Notes under the pieces: generated by a model | Told to the model about the DNA's origin: nothing | The model's input: the letters and a program-made list of their open reading frames with translations, nothing else | Database searches by the model: none | DNA from: Candidatus Latescibacterota bacterium | Lineage (GTDB): Bacteria > Latescibacterota > UBA2968 > UBA8231 | Assembly: GCA_003529325.1 (NCBI GenBank) | Contig: DPVW01000385.1 | Location: forward strand, 5,374-20,435 | Reading direction: 5' to 3' | Length of the DNA stretch: 15,062 bases | Shown here: in pieces, positions 6,936 to 13,723 of the stretch | Layout of the letters: every line of letters begins with the position of its first letter | Position numbering within the stretch: position 1 is the stretch's first letter | Position numbers and translations under genes: made by a program

Positions 6936-8440
6936 GGCGTCTCTGCCTGGTCCTGCTGCTGACAGCCACCACGGCTGGCGCCCAGAGCGTCACCGTTGCC
7001 GTTGGCCAGCCAATTGCCGTGGGCTCCAAGGCGTTTACCGAGTCCGTCATTCTCGGCGAGATCGTCACCCGACTGGCACGGGATGCCGGCGCCAGAGCCG
7101 AACATCAGCGCGAGTTTGGCGGCACGCGTGTGTTATGGGAAGCCGTGTTGCGTGGGGATCTCGACATCTATCCGGAATACACCGGCACCATCGAGCAGGA
7201 GATTCTCGCCGGCAAACAGGTCGCACCCGGCGAGGATGGCTTGCGTGCCGCAGTCGAGGCCGAGGGTTTGCGCATGGGGCGCCCCCTGGGCTTCAACAAC
7301 ACCTACGCCATCGGGATGCGCGAACAGGTCGCCGACAGTCTCGGCATCCGTACCATCTCCGATCTGCAGGCACACGCCGATCTTGTGCTCGGCTTCAGCA
7401 ACGAATTCATGGATCGAGGCGATGGCTGGCCCTCTCTGCGCGACGCCTATCGACTGCCACAGACCGACGTGCGCGGACTGCAGCATGACCTCGCCTACCG
7501 CGCCCTGGAGACCGATGACATCCACGCCATGGATCTCTACTCGACGGACGCCGAGATCGAGTATTACGCTCTGCGAGTCCTTATTGATGACCGCAAGCAC
7601 TTCCCTACATACAACGCCGTACTCATCTACCGACCCGATCTCGAAGCACGCGCACCGGCCGTCGTGGCAGCGCTGCAACGCCTGACAGGCGTCATCGATG
7701 GCGGCACCATGTCAGGTCTCAACAAGCGGGCCAAAATCGACCGCGTATCCGAAGACCGGGTTGCCGCTGATTTTCTCGAAGTCGCCCTGCGCGTATCGAC
7801 GACGGTGCGGGAAGTTACGATCATCGATCGGTTGTTGCGGCGCACGCGGGAGCACCTGACGCTTGTGCTGTTGTCTCTGGCTGCGGCCATCCTTGTGGCG
7901 GTGCCCCTCGGCATTCTGTCAGCCCGTCACGAACGTCTCGGTCAACTCATCCTCGGTGTTGCCGGCATCATCCAGACGATCCCGGCACTGGCTCTGCTCG
8001 TCTTCATGATTCCGCTACTCGGCATAAAGGAACCCCCCGCCATCTGCGCCCTGTTTCTTTATTCGCTGCTACCCATCGTGCGCAACACCTACACGGGTCT
8101 GACGGACATTCCCCAGAACATGCGCGAATCCGCCGAGGCTCTTGGCTTGGAGTCCGGTGTGCGGCTGCGCCTCGTCGAACTGCCCCTGGCCTCTCGGTCC
8201 ATCCTGGCCGGTATCAAGACCTCCGCCGTCATCAATGTCGGTTTTGCCACCCTTGGCGCCTTCATCGGCGCCGGCGGTTATGGTCAGCCCATCCTCACCG
8301 GCCTGCGTCTCAACGACATGAGTCTCATCCTGCAGGGCGCCGTGCCCGCCGCGGTGATGGCCCTTGTCGCGCAGGGCCTGTTCGAACTCTCCGAGCGCGT
8401 CCTTGTCCCCAAGGGCCTGCGTCTCGACCCACTAGACTAG
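6932..8440 (+). CDS. fused substrate-binding protein and permease, OpuC/EgtU type
   Basis: One polypeptide carries both remaining parts of the importer. Residues 1-18 look like an export signal (hydrophobic run, then AGAQ). Residues about 28-290 are an OpuAC-type binding domain, with GSKAFTESVILGEI (31-44) and GDLDIYPEYTGT (75-86), the usual ligand-pocket blocks of quaternary-amine binders. Residues about 305-495 are a permease with hydrophobic segments near 308-332, 338-363, 368-384, 428-448 and 465-486. The ATPase-docking EAA loop is at 399-428 (ESAEALGL, then ELPLASRSILAGI). In the EgtU proteins I know the permease comes first and the binding domain second; here the order is reversed. Ergothioneine, hercynine or another betaine is the likely substrate, judged by the flanking egtB and egtD. 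Confidence 0.9.
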   Translation: MRRLCLVLLLTATTAGAQSVTVAVGQPIAVGSKAFTESVILGEIVTRLARDAGARAEHQREFGGTRVLWEAVLRGDLDIYPEYTGTIEQEILAGKQVAPGEDGLRAAVEAEGLRMGRPLGFNNTYAIGMREQVADSLGIRTISDLQAHADLVLGFSNEFMDRGDGWPSLRDAYRLPQTDVRGLQHDLAYRALETDDIHAMDLYSTDAEIEYYALRVLIDDRKHFPTYNAVLIYRPDLEARAPAVVAALQRLTGVIDGGTMSGLNKRAKIDRVSEDRVAADFLEVALRVSTTVREVTIIDRLLRRTREHLTLVLLSLAAAILVAVPLGILSARHERLGQLILGVAGIIQTIPALALLVFMIPLLGIKEPPAICALFLYSLLPIVRNTYTGLTDIPQNMRESAEALGLESGVRLRLVELPLASRSILAGIKTSAVINVGFATLGAFIGAGGYGQPILTGLRLNDMSLILQGAVPAAVMALVAQGLFELSERVLVPKGLRLDPLD

Positions 8441-8448
8441 ACGTTTTC

Positions 8449-8455
8449 GGAAGGA
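8449..8455 (+). promoter_or_regulatory. Shine-Dalgarno site pointing to an AUC start for egtD
   Basis: GGAAGGA is a strong ribosome site. The only codon at normal spacing in the egtD frame is ATC at 8464, 8 bases downstream. No ATG, GTG or TTG occurs in that frame between here and the TTG at 8629, which lies inside the conserved EgtD sequence. Confidence 0.6.
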
Positions 8456-8463
8456 CCACCAAG

Positions 8464-9480
8464 ATCTCCCACTTCAACGAAATCCCCACCGAATCCGACA
8501 GCCTGACACTGGTTGCGGCGCCCGACACAGGGCAGCGCACGGATATCGCCGCCGATGTCCATATCGGTCTGACGGCAGCACGAAAGTGGCTCCCCTGCCT
8601 GTACTTCTACGACGAAGCGGGTTCGCTCTTGTTCGAGCAGATCTGCGATCTGCCCGAGTATTACCCCACACGGACAGAACGGGCCATCCTCGAGGAACAT
8701 GCTGACAAACTCGTGGCGCATGTCGGCCACCCCGTCGATCTCGTCGAGTTGGGTTCGGGTTCGGCGAGCAAGACCCGTCTCGTCGTCGAAGCCCTGCTGC
8801 GCCGCCACGGGCAATTGCGCTTTATCCCCGTCGATATCTCGCGCTCCATCCTCGAGGAGAGTTCCCTTGCCCTGGTCGAGGACTACAGTGATCTCGAGGT
8901 CCTCGCCGTCGCCGGCGAATACCACGACGGGTTGGACTTTCTCAAAGGCGAGAGTGGCCCACCGCGTCTCATCCTCTGGCTTGGTTCCAACGTCGGCAAC
9001 TTTGTTCGCGCCGATGCCATTCACTTCCTGCAACGCCTGCGAGGGGCCATGCGTCCTGGCGATCAACTCCTTGCCGGCATCGACCTGCGCAAAGATCCCG
9101 CCACGCTGTTGGCGGCCTACGACGATGCCGCTGGCGTCACCGCCGCCTTCAACAAGAACATCCTTCGGCGTATCAACCACGAACTAGGTGGCCACTTCGA
9201 GCTGGATCATTTCCGCCACGAGGCCCGCTGGAACGAGACGGAGGGACGCATCGAGATGCATCTCGTCAGCGTCGCAGCTCAATCCGTCCTGATCGATGAC
9301 CTCGATCTGATCGTCACCTTCGACGACGGTGAGAGCATCCATACGGAAAACTCCTACAAATATTCACTGCACGAGATCGAGACACTGGCAGCGGCAGCCG
9401 GCTTCACCGCCGATAGTCAGTGGTTCGACGAGGCGCACCGATTCAGCGTCAATCTGTGGCAACCGGAAACCGCATGTTGA
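8464..9480 (+). CDS. egtD: EgtD, histidine N-alpha-trimethyltransferase
   Basis: EgtD transfers three methyl groups from S-adenosylmethionine to histidine, giving hercynine, the first step of ergothioneine synthesis. From the proposed start the protein has 338 residues, close to the family's 320-330. Visible landmarks are DVHIGLTAARKWLPCLYFYDE (31-51, the family's opening block), LPEYYPTRTE, the methyl-donor loop LGSGSASKT (96-104), IPVDIS, the histidine-binding LGSNVGNF with Asn179, DLRKDP, and near the end Glu295 and Ser297 in TENSYKY, equivalent to the Glu/Ser pair that recognises histidine. The first clear canonical start, TTG 8629, would delete 55 residues of conserved sequence. I therefore place the start at ATC 8464, behind a strong ribosome site and 23 bases after the transporter stop; a sequencing error for ATG is possible. 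The stop is inside the next gene's ATGTTGA overlap. Confidence 0.88.
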   Translation: MSHFNEIPTESDSLTLVAAPDTGQRTDIAADVHIGLTAARKWLPCLYFYDEAGSLLFEQICDLPEYYPTRTERAILEEHADKLVAHVGHPVDLVELGSGSASKTRLVVEALLRRHGQLRFIPVDISRSILEESSLALVEDYSDLEVLAVAGEYHDGLDFLKGESGPPRLILWLGSNVGNFVRADAIHFLQRLRGAMRPGDQLLAGIDLRKDPATLLAAYDDAAGVTAAFNKNILRRINHELGGHFELDHFRHEARWNETEGRIEMHLVSVAAQSVLIDDLDLIVTFDDGESIHTENSYKYSLHEIETLAAAAGFTADSQWFDEAHRFSVNLWQPETAC

Positions 9481-10535
9481 TCATCGATTCGCATCTCGAC
9501 ATCGCCTACAACGCCCTGAGTTGGGACCGTGACCCGACACAGAGTATCCAGCGTATGCGCGAGTCCGAAGCGGGCATGCCGGAGAAGGGCCGCGGCCTCA
9601 ACGTGGTCAGCTTCGAAGAACTCCGGCGCGGCGAGATCGGTCTGTTCTTCGTCACCCTGTGCTGCCGCGTCGGCTCCCAGGGCAAACGGTTCCCCGGGGT
9701 GCGCACACAGGATATCGCCTACGCCAGCGATCGCGGCCAACTCGCCTACTATCAGTTGCTGGCGCAGAAAGGGGTATTGCGACAGATCCGCAATACCGCT
9801 GACCTCGAATCCCACCTGCAGGCGTGGGACGCCGATCCCGAGCACTGTCCTCTAGGTTTTGTGCTCACCATGGAGGGCTGTGACGGTATCGTCGATGATG
9901 CGCAGGTCCCGCAGTGGTGGAACGAAGGCCTCCGCGTCGTCAGCCTCTGTCACTACGGTATCAGCTCCTATTCCCACGGAACCGAGGCCCCCGGTGGCCT
10001 GACGCCACGGGGTGCCCCCATGCTCCAGGCGCTGGAGCAGGCGGGGATCATGCTCGATCTCAGCCATCTGGCAGAATCCGCCTTCTGGGAGGCCCTCGAC
10101 GCCTTCGGTGGTCACGTGCTGGCGACCCACAACTGCGTGCGCGCCTTGTGCGACCACGACCGTCAGTTCGATGACGACCAACTCCGGGCCATCATCCAGC
10201 GGCAAGGTGTCATCGGCGTCGCTTTCGACGACTGGATGTTGTCCCCCTTGTGGGACAAACAGGCGCAGGACAACACGGGGATCACCCTGGCAACCGTCGC
10301 CGACCACATGGACCATATCAATCAACTCGCCGGCAACGCCCGGCATGCCGCCATCGGCACCGACCTCGACGGCGGCTACGGCAAGGAGCAATCCCCCGAA
10401 GACTTGGATACCATCGCCGATCTGCAGAAGATTCCTGAGATCCTGTCCCGTCGTGGCTACAGCGACGACGACATCGGCGCCATGATGCACGGGAACTGGC
10501 TACGTATCCTGCGCCAGGGACTTCCCGGAGAATGA
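9474..10535 (+). CDS. M19-family (renal-type) dipeptidase
   Basis: M19 enzymes are zinc dipeptidases that cleave Xaa-Gly and related dipeptides, including Cys-Gly from glutathione turnover. The 353-residue protein shows the metal ligands His7 and Asp9 (IDSHLDIAYN), Glu134 (LTMEGCDG), His198 (MLDLSHLAESAFWE) and His219 (LATHNCVRAL), then Arg223 and Asp297 (AIGTDLDGGYG). I see no signal peptide or lipobox, so it should be cytoplasmic. The start at 9474 is chosen because the conserved DSH motif follows at once; starts further upstream lie inside egtD. Its ATG overlaps the egtD stop (ATGTTGA), so translation is probably coupled. It could release cysteine for EgtB or process a thiol conjugate; both roles are inferred from position. 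Confidence 0.92.
   Translation: MLIIDSHLDIAYNALSWDRDPTQSIQRMRESEAGMPEKGRGLNVVSFEELRRGEIGLFFVTLCCRVGSQGKRFPGVRTQDIAYASDRGQLAYYQLLAQKGVLRQIRNTADLESHLQAWDADPEHCPLGFVLTMEGCDGIVDDAQVPQWWNEGLRVVSLCHYGISSYSHGTEAPGGLTPRGAPMLQALEQAGIMLDLSHLAESAFWEALDAFGGHVLATHNCVRALCDHDRQFDDDQLRAIIQRQGVIGVAFDDWMLSPLWDKQAQDNTGITLATVADHMDHINQLAGNARHAAIGTDLDGGYGKEQSPEDLDTIADLQKIPEILSRRGYSDDDIGAMMHGNWLRILRQGLPGE
10527..10530 (+). promoter_or_regulatory. Shine-Dalgarno site choosing ATG 10538 over ATG 10532
   Basis: GGAG ends one base before the ATG at 10532, too close for initiation there, but 7 bases before the in-frame ATG at 10538. This favours the second ATG as the start of the phosphoesterase. Confidence 0.5.
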
Positions 10536-10537
10536 CT

Positions 10538-11428
10538 ATGGCTGTCCGTTTCGCCCTGCTCGCCGACTCCCACTATCACCCCGCTGCGCCGAAAGACTTC
10601 GCTCCCCCCAAGTTGCTGACGCGCGGGCCTGAGATCCTTACTGCCACGGTCCCCGCCGTCAACGCGCTCTCCCCCGAGTTCATCCTGCATGTGGGCGACC
10701 TGCTCTGCGGTGGCGGCTCCTTCGAGCTCTCCCGTGACCAGTACGAACGGTCGTTGCACGATGTCGCCACCGCCTACGCCGGCTTCAACGCCCCACTCCA
10801 CTGCGTACCGGGCAACCACGACTGCGACGCCCAGGATCACCGTTACGGGGACTTCGCCCGCACCTTCCACACACCTCACGTGCTGGACGTCGTCGAGTTG
10901 GCACCACGATTGCGACTGGTACGGGCTCATATCTTCCGCGATGGAGAGGCCGACGGTGGCACCTGGACCGACGCCCTCGACGAGGCCCTGCGCGGCGCCG
11001 ACGCCGAGGCCCGGGCTGATGGCGTCGTGCTCGTTCTTATGCTGCACGCCTGGATCCACCCCGGCGTCGGCGACCAACCCACAGGCGGCATCATCACCAA
11101 CGCCGCACGACTGCAGGAGACGCTCGCTCAGTGCCCGACGGTGGCGGCCACCTTCAGCGGCCACCGGCACGCCAACCGTATCCGCCTGTTTCGGGATTAT
11201 CTGTGCATCGACACAGCCTGCCTCATCGGCTACCCCCTCGGCTTCCGTGAGATCACCATCAGCGACGACGGCTGGCTTACCGCCAGGTGGCATACCCTCG
11301 ATCTGCCCGAAATTCTCGCCCACTCAGCCGGGCTGTCAGCTGAGGAGCGCAATCAGCGCTGGGCGGGAGAATTCGGTGATCGCGACACCACCGTCCTGCT
11401 GCCCCGGGCGCGCGCCATCTGGCAATAG
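10538..11428 (+). CDS. calcineurin-like metallophosphoesterase
   Basis: The protein has all five blocks of the two-metal phosphoesterase fold: Asp10 and His12 (LLADSHYHP), Asp54 (LHVGDLLCGG), Asn93/His94 (PGNHDCD), His170 (MLHAWIHP), and His209/His211 (SGHRHANR). Such enzymes cleave phosphomonoesters or diesters, including cyclic nucleotides; the substrate cannot be read from this sequence. At 296 residues it has the size of class III cyclic-nucleotide-type or purple-phosphatase-like members. There is no signal peptide, so it is cytoplasmic. It follows the dipeptidase with a 2-base gap and is the last gene before the second promoter. A link to ergothioneine is not evident; cyclic-nucleotide turnover would be of interest because two Crp-type regulators lie nearby, but that is speculation. 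Confidence 0.88.
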   Translation: MAVRFALLADSHYHPAAPKDFAPPKLLTRGPEILTATVPAVNALSPEFILHVGDLLCGGGSFELSRDQYERSLHDVATAYAGFNAPLHCVPGNHDCDAQDHRYGDFARTFHTPHVLDVVELAPRLRLVRAHIFRDGEADGGTWTDALDEALRGADAEARADGVVLVLMLHAWIHPGVGDQPTGGIITNAARLQETLAQCPTVAATFSGHRHANRIRLFRDYLCIDTACLIGYPLGFREITISDDGWLTARWHTLDLPEILAHSAGLSAEERNQRWAGEFGDRDTTVLLPRARAIWQ

Positions 11429-11441
11429 GAGCCTGAAGCAG

Positions 11442-11471
11442 TTGACCGTCTCCGGTCGTGGTCCGTACAAT
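11442..11471 (+). promoter_or_regulatory. sigma70-type promoter of the second Crp gene
   Basis: TTGACC (11442-11447) and TACAAT (11466-11471) are spaced by 18 bases, a good housekeeping promoter. A start near 11478 leaves a leader of about 36 bases before the ATG at 11515. The possible earlier starts of this frame at GTG 11458 and ATG 11470 would lie within the promoter, which argues against them. Confidence 0.65.
11444..11457 (+). promoter_or_regulatory. palindrome GACCG-N4-CGGTC, candidate operator
   Basis: A perfect 5-base inverted repeat with a 4-base centre overlaps the -35 box and the promoter spacer. The 5-N4-5 layout is that of Crp/Fnr-family sites, although the half-sites are not the classical TGTGA or TTGAT. 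A dimer bound here would block RNA polymerase, so negative autoregulation by the Crp-type protein encoded just downstream is a reasonable guess. Confidence 0.4.
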
Positions 11472-11514
11472 GAAGACTCACGTACTCTCCGCCTCTATCG
11501 CCCCGACGGCCACC

Positions 11515-12180
11515 ATGTCCAACGCCACATTTCTGCGTCAGGTCTCTCTGTTCGACTGCCTCGGTGACCCCGAACTCGAGGCACTCGCGGAGTTGACATT
11601 TTCCCGCACCTTCGACAGATCCCAGTTCATCATTCTGGCGGAGGAGTCGGGAGACACGCTGTTCATCATCCGCAGCGGCCAGGTGAAGGTCAGTCTGATC
11701 CATGAGGACGGGAAGGAATTCATCCTGTCCCTGCTGGAGGAGGGCGAGGTCTTCGGCGAACTCTCACTACTCGATGACCGCCCACGCTCGGCGAATGTGA
11801 CGGCCATGATGAAGACCGAGCTGATGATGCTCAAGCGCTCCGACTTTCTGCGTCTCGTGGAACGGGTACCGCAGATTGCGATCTCCCTGCTGGAAGAGCT
11901 CGCCTCGCGCTTGCGCCGCACCGACGATCAGGTCGAAGGTCTGGCACTGTTGGACGTCCATCACCGTGTCGCCAAGACCCTGCTGCGCATGGCCGAAGAC
12001 GGCGGCCAGACCTCACCCGAGGGCATCCTGATCCGGCGCCGCCCCACCCATCAACAACTGGCCAACATGTCGGGCACCACCCGCGAAACGGTGACCCGCG
12101 CCCTCAAGCAGCTGCAGGACGAGGGCTACATCCGTATCAGTGGCCGCCAGATCCTCATTCTCGCCGATTCCACCGACTGA
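11515..12180 (+). CDS. Crp-type transcription regulator with cyclic-nucleotide motif
   Basis: Residues 7-125 form a cyclic-nucleotide-binding domain. It includes the phosphate-binding cassette FGELSLLDDRPRSA (80-93), with Glu82, Arg91 and Ser92 placed like Glu72, Arg82 and Ser83 of E. coli Crp. The long helix RLRRTDDQVEGLALLDVHHRVA resembles the Crp dimer helix; Thr136 matches Crp Thr127, but the next residue is Asp, not Ser. A winged helix-turn-helix follows (about 177-215: PTHQQLANMSGTTRETVTRAL, then EGYIRISGRQI). Unlike the regulator at 5448, this one could bind a cyclic nucleotide. The start at 11515 is chosen because the promoter at 11442-11471 excludes earlier codons in the same frame; no strong ribosome site is visible. 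It heads a unit with the redoxin 16 bases downstream. Confidence 0.88.
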   Translation: MSNATFLRQVSLFDCLGDPELEALAELTFSRTFDRSQFIILAEESGDTLFIIRSGQVKVSLIHEDGKEFILSLLEEGEVFGELSLLDDRPRSANVTAMMKTELMMLKRSDFLRLVERVPQIAISLLEELASRLRRTDDQVEGLALLDVHHRVAKTLLRMAEDGGQTSPEGILIRRRPTHQQLANMSGTTRETVTRALKQLQDEGYIRISGRQILILADSTD

Positions 12181-12181
12181 C

Positions 12182-12188
12182 AAAGGAG
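12182..12188 (+). promoter_or_regulatory. Shine-Dalgarno site of the redoxin gene
   Basis: AAAGGAG lies 8 bases before the ATG at 12197, in the 16-base gap after the Crp-type regulator. It rules out the earlier in-frame codon at 12140, which lies inside the regulator gene. Confidence 0.7.
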
Positions 12189-12196
12189 TTCCACCG

Positions 12197-12772
12197 ATGC
12201 CCTTCACTCTGGAGCTTGGCGCAGCTGCTGCTGACTTCGACCTGCCAGGCGTCGATGGTGCCAACCACCGGCTGACAGAATATGCCAGCGCCCTCGTCGT
12301 TATTTTCACCTGCAACCACTGCCCCTACGCGATTGGCAGCGAGGACCGAATCATGGCGCTGCATGATGACTATGCCGCTCGCGGCGTGCGACTCGTCGCC
12401 ATCAGCTCGAACGAGACCATCGGCCATCCCACTGATTCATTCGAGCATATGGTCACACGCGCCAAAGAGAAGAACTTCCCCTTCGACTATCTGTTTGACG
12501 AGTCGCAGGACGTGGCCCGTGCCTATGGCGCCCTGCGCACACCCCACTTCTTTCTATTCGACGGGGATGGCGCTTTGGTCTACACGGGTCGCATGGACGA
12601 CAACCCGCGCGACGCCGCTGCGGCCACCACCCATGAACTACGTGATGCCATCGACGCCGTTCTCTCCGGTGCTACGATTGCCGAACCCCTGACGAACCCT
12701 CTTGGTTGTAACGTGAAGTGGAAGGATCAGGATGCCCATTGGATGCCCCCCGAGGCCTGCGACCTCATCTAG
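12197..12772 (+). CDS. thioredoxin-fold redoxin (AhpC/TSA-like) with CNHC motif
   Basis: This 191-residue protein belongs to a thioredoxin-fold family with the block VIFTCNHCPYA (35-45). Cys39 and Cys42 form the CxxC redox site, and Pro116 in RTPHFFLFD is the cis-proline opposite it. The segment NPLGCNVKWK (167-176) with Cys171 near the end is conserved in relatives I recall. There is no signal peptide, so it should act in the cytoplasm as a thiol-disulfide exchanger or peroxidase-like reductase; the partner is unknown. The start is set by a strong ribosome site. The stop overlaps the GTG of the next gene by one base. Its location beside a Crp-type regulator and downstream of a thiol-metabolite locus fits a role in redox stress, but this is inference. 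Confidence 0.88.
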   Translation: MPFTLELGAAAADFDLPGVDGANHRLTEYASALVVIFTCNHCPYAIGSEDRIMALHDDYAARGVRLVAISSNETIGHPTDSFEHMVTRAKEKNFPFDYLFDESQDVARAYGALRTPHFFLFDGDGALVYTGRMDDNPRDAAAATTHELRDAIDAVLSGATIAEPLTNPLGCNVKWKDQDAHWMPPEACDLI

Positions 12773-13707
12773 TGCCGTGTCTCGGAACAATCCAGGTTTC
12801 CGATTCTGCGGCCTGTGTCGTCGTCGGTGACGACGGCGGAACGCCGATTTACATGACCTACACCGACAGCGGCGAGCCGACGTCCGATCTGCACATTCTG
12901 TTGCTGCACGGATTGTTCGATCAAAGAAACACCTGGTCCGCACTGACACCGTACCTGGTGGCGGCAGGTTTCCACGTGATCGCTCCCGACTTTGTCGGCT
13001 TTGGCGCCAGCAGTCGCCCGCTGCTGCTTGACCGGCCTGCCGACGAGCGCTACAGCATGGATATGCAGGTCGAATTCCTGCGCACCTTCATTCAGAAGCT
13101 CGAGCTCGATAACCTTGTCGTCATCGGTAGCTCCCTGGGTGGTGGTGCCGCCTTGCGAATGCTGTGCACGCCCTGGCCGCTGGCGCCCTGCGTACGCGCC
13201 CTCATCCTCGAGGACGCCGCCGGTTATCCACAGGCCCTGCCCGCACACCTGCAACTGATCGCTGGCTGGCCGGGGCGCCTGTTGCTGCTGCCATGGATGC
13301 AGTCGCTGTCACTGGCGATGGGGGTGGCGCGACGGCTGACAGGCCGAACCTTTCGCCAGGCCTTCTACGACGCACAAAAGATCTCACCGGCACTGATCGA
13401 CGACGCAGTCAGCATGCTGCAAACACCGAACACACTGTATGCCTACCGCGAATCAGCCCGCAACCTGATCCCGCAGGATCTCGATACTTTCGTGGAGCGC
13501 TATTGCGAGCTTGACCTGCCGACGCTGATCCTGTGGGGCAGGGACGACCGTATCGTGGCACCCTTGTTCGCCTTGCTCTTCCAGGAGCAGATCACAGACT
13601 CGACCCTGCACGTATTCGACGAGTGCGGTCATGCCCCCCATCTGGAACTTCCCGTCGAGACAGCCGTCGTCATCCGTGACTGGCTACGCCGCCACGTCGT
13701 CTGCTAG
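12772..13707 (+). CDS. alpha/beta hydrolase
   Basis: The fold is shown by the oxyanion block LLLHGLFDQRNTW (about 44-56), APDFVGFGAS, the nucleophile elbow IGSSLGGGAA with Ser121, ILWGRDDRIV carrying the acid (Asp258 or Asp259), and CGHAPHLELP with the catalytic His287. An alpha-helical cap lies between residues about 155 and 240. The substrate cannot be predicted; relatives act as esterases, C-C bond hydrolases or haloperoxidase-like enzymes. The start is uncertain. GTG 12772 overlaps the redoxin stop and keeps the first beta strand (311 residues), whereas ATG 12853 would drop 27 residues. Codons upstream of 12772 lie within the redoxin gene. No ribosome site is clear, consistent with coupling to the preceding gene. 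The next gene begins 16 bases downstream. Confidence 0.85.
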   Translation: MPCLGTIQVSDSAACVVVGDDGGTPIYMTYTDSGEPTSDLHILLLHGLFDQRNTWSALTPYLVAAGFHVIAPDFVGFGASSRPLLLDRPADERYSMDMQVEFLRTFIQKLELDNLVVIGSSLGGGAALRMLCTPWPLAPCVRALILEDAAGYPQALPAHLQLIAGWPGRLLLLPWMQSLSLAMGVARRLTGRTFRQAFYDAQKISPALIDDAVSMLQTPNTLYAYRESARNLIPQDLDTFVERYCELDLPTLILWGRDDRIVAPLFALLFQEQITDSTLHVFDECGHAPHLELPVETAVVIRDWLRRHVVC

Positions 13708-13723
13708 AAAGAGCCTCTCTCCA

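Noticed and set aside
10457..11323. 288-codon minus-strand frame opposite the phosphoesterase
   Set aside because: The opposite strand has all phosphoesterase motifs; the antisense translation shows no family features.
11458..11514. N-terminal extension of the second Crp protein from GTG 11458 or ATG 11470
   Set aside because: These codons lie within or just at the -10 region of the promoter, so the transcript would not include them.
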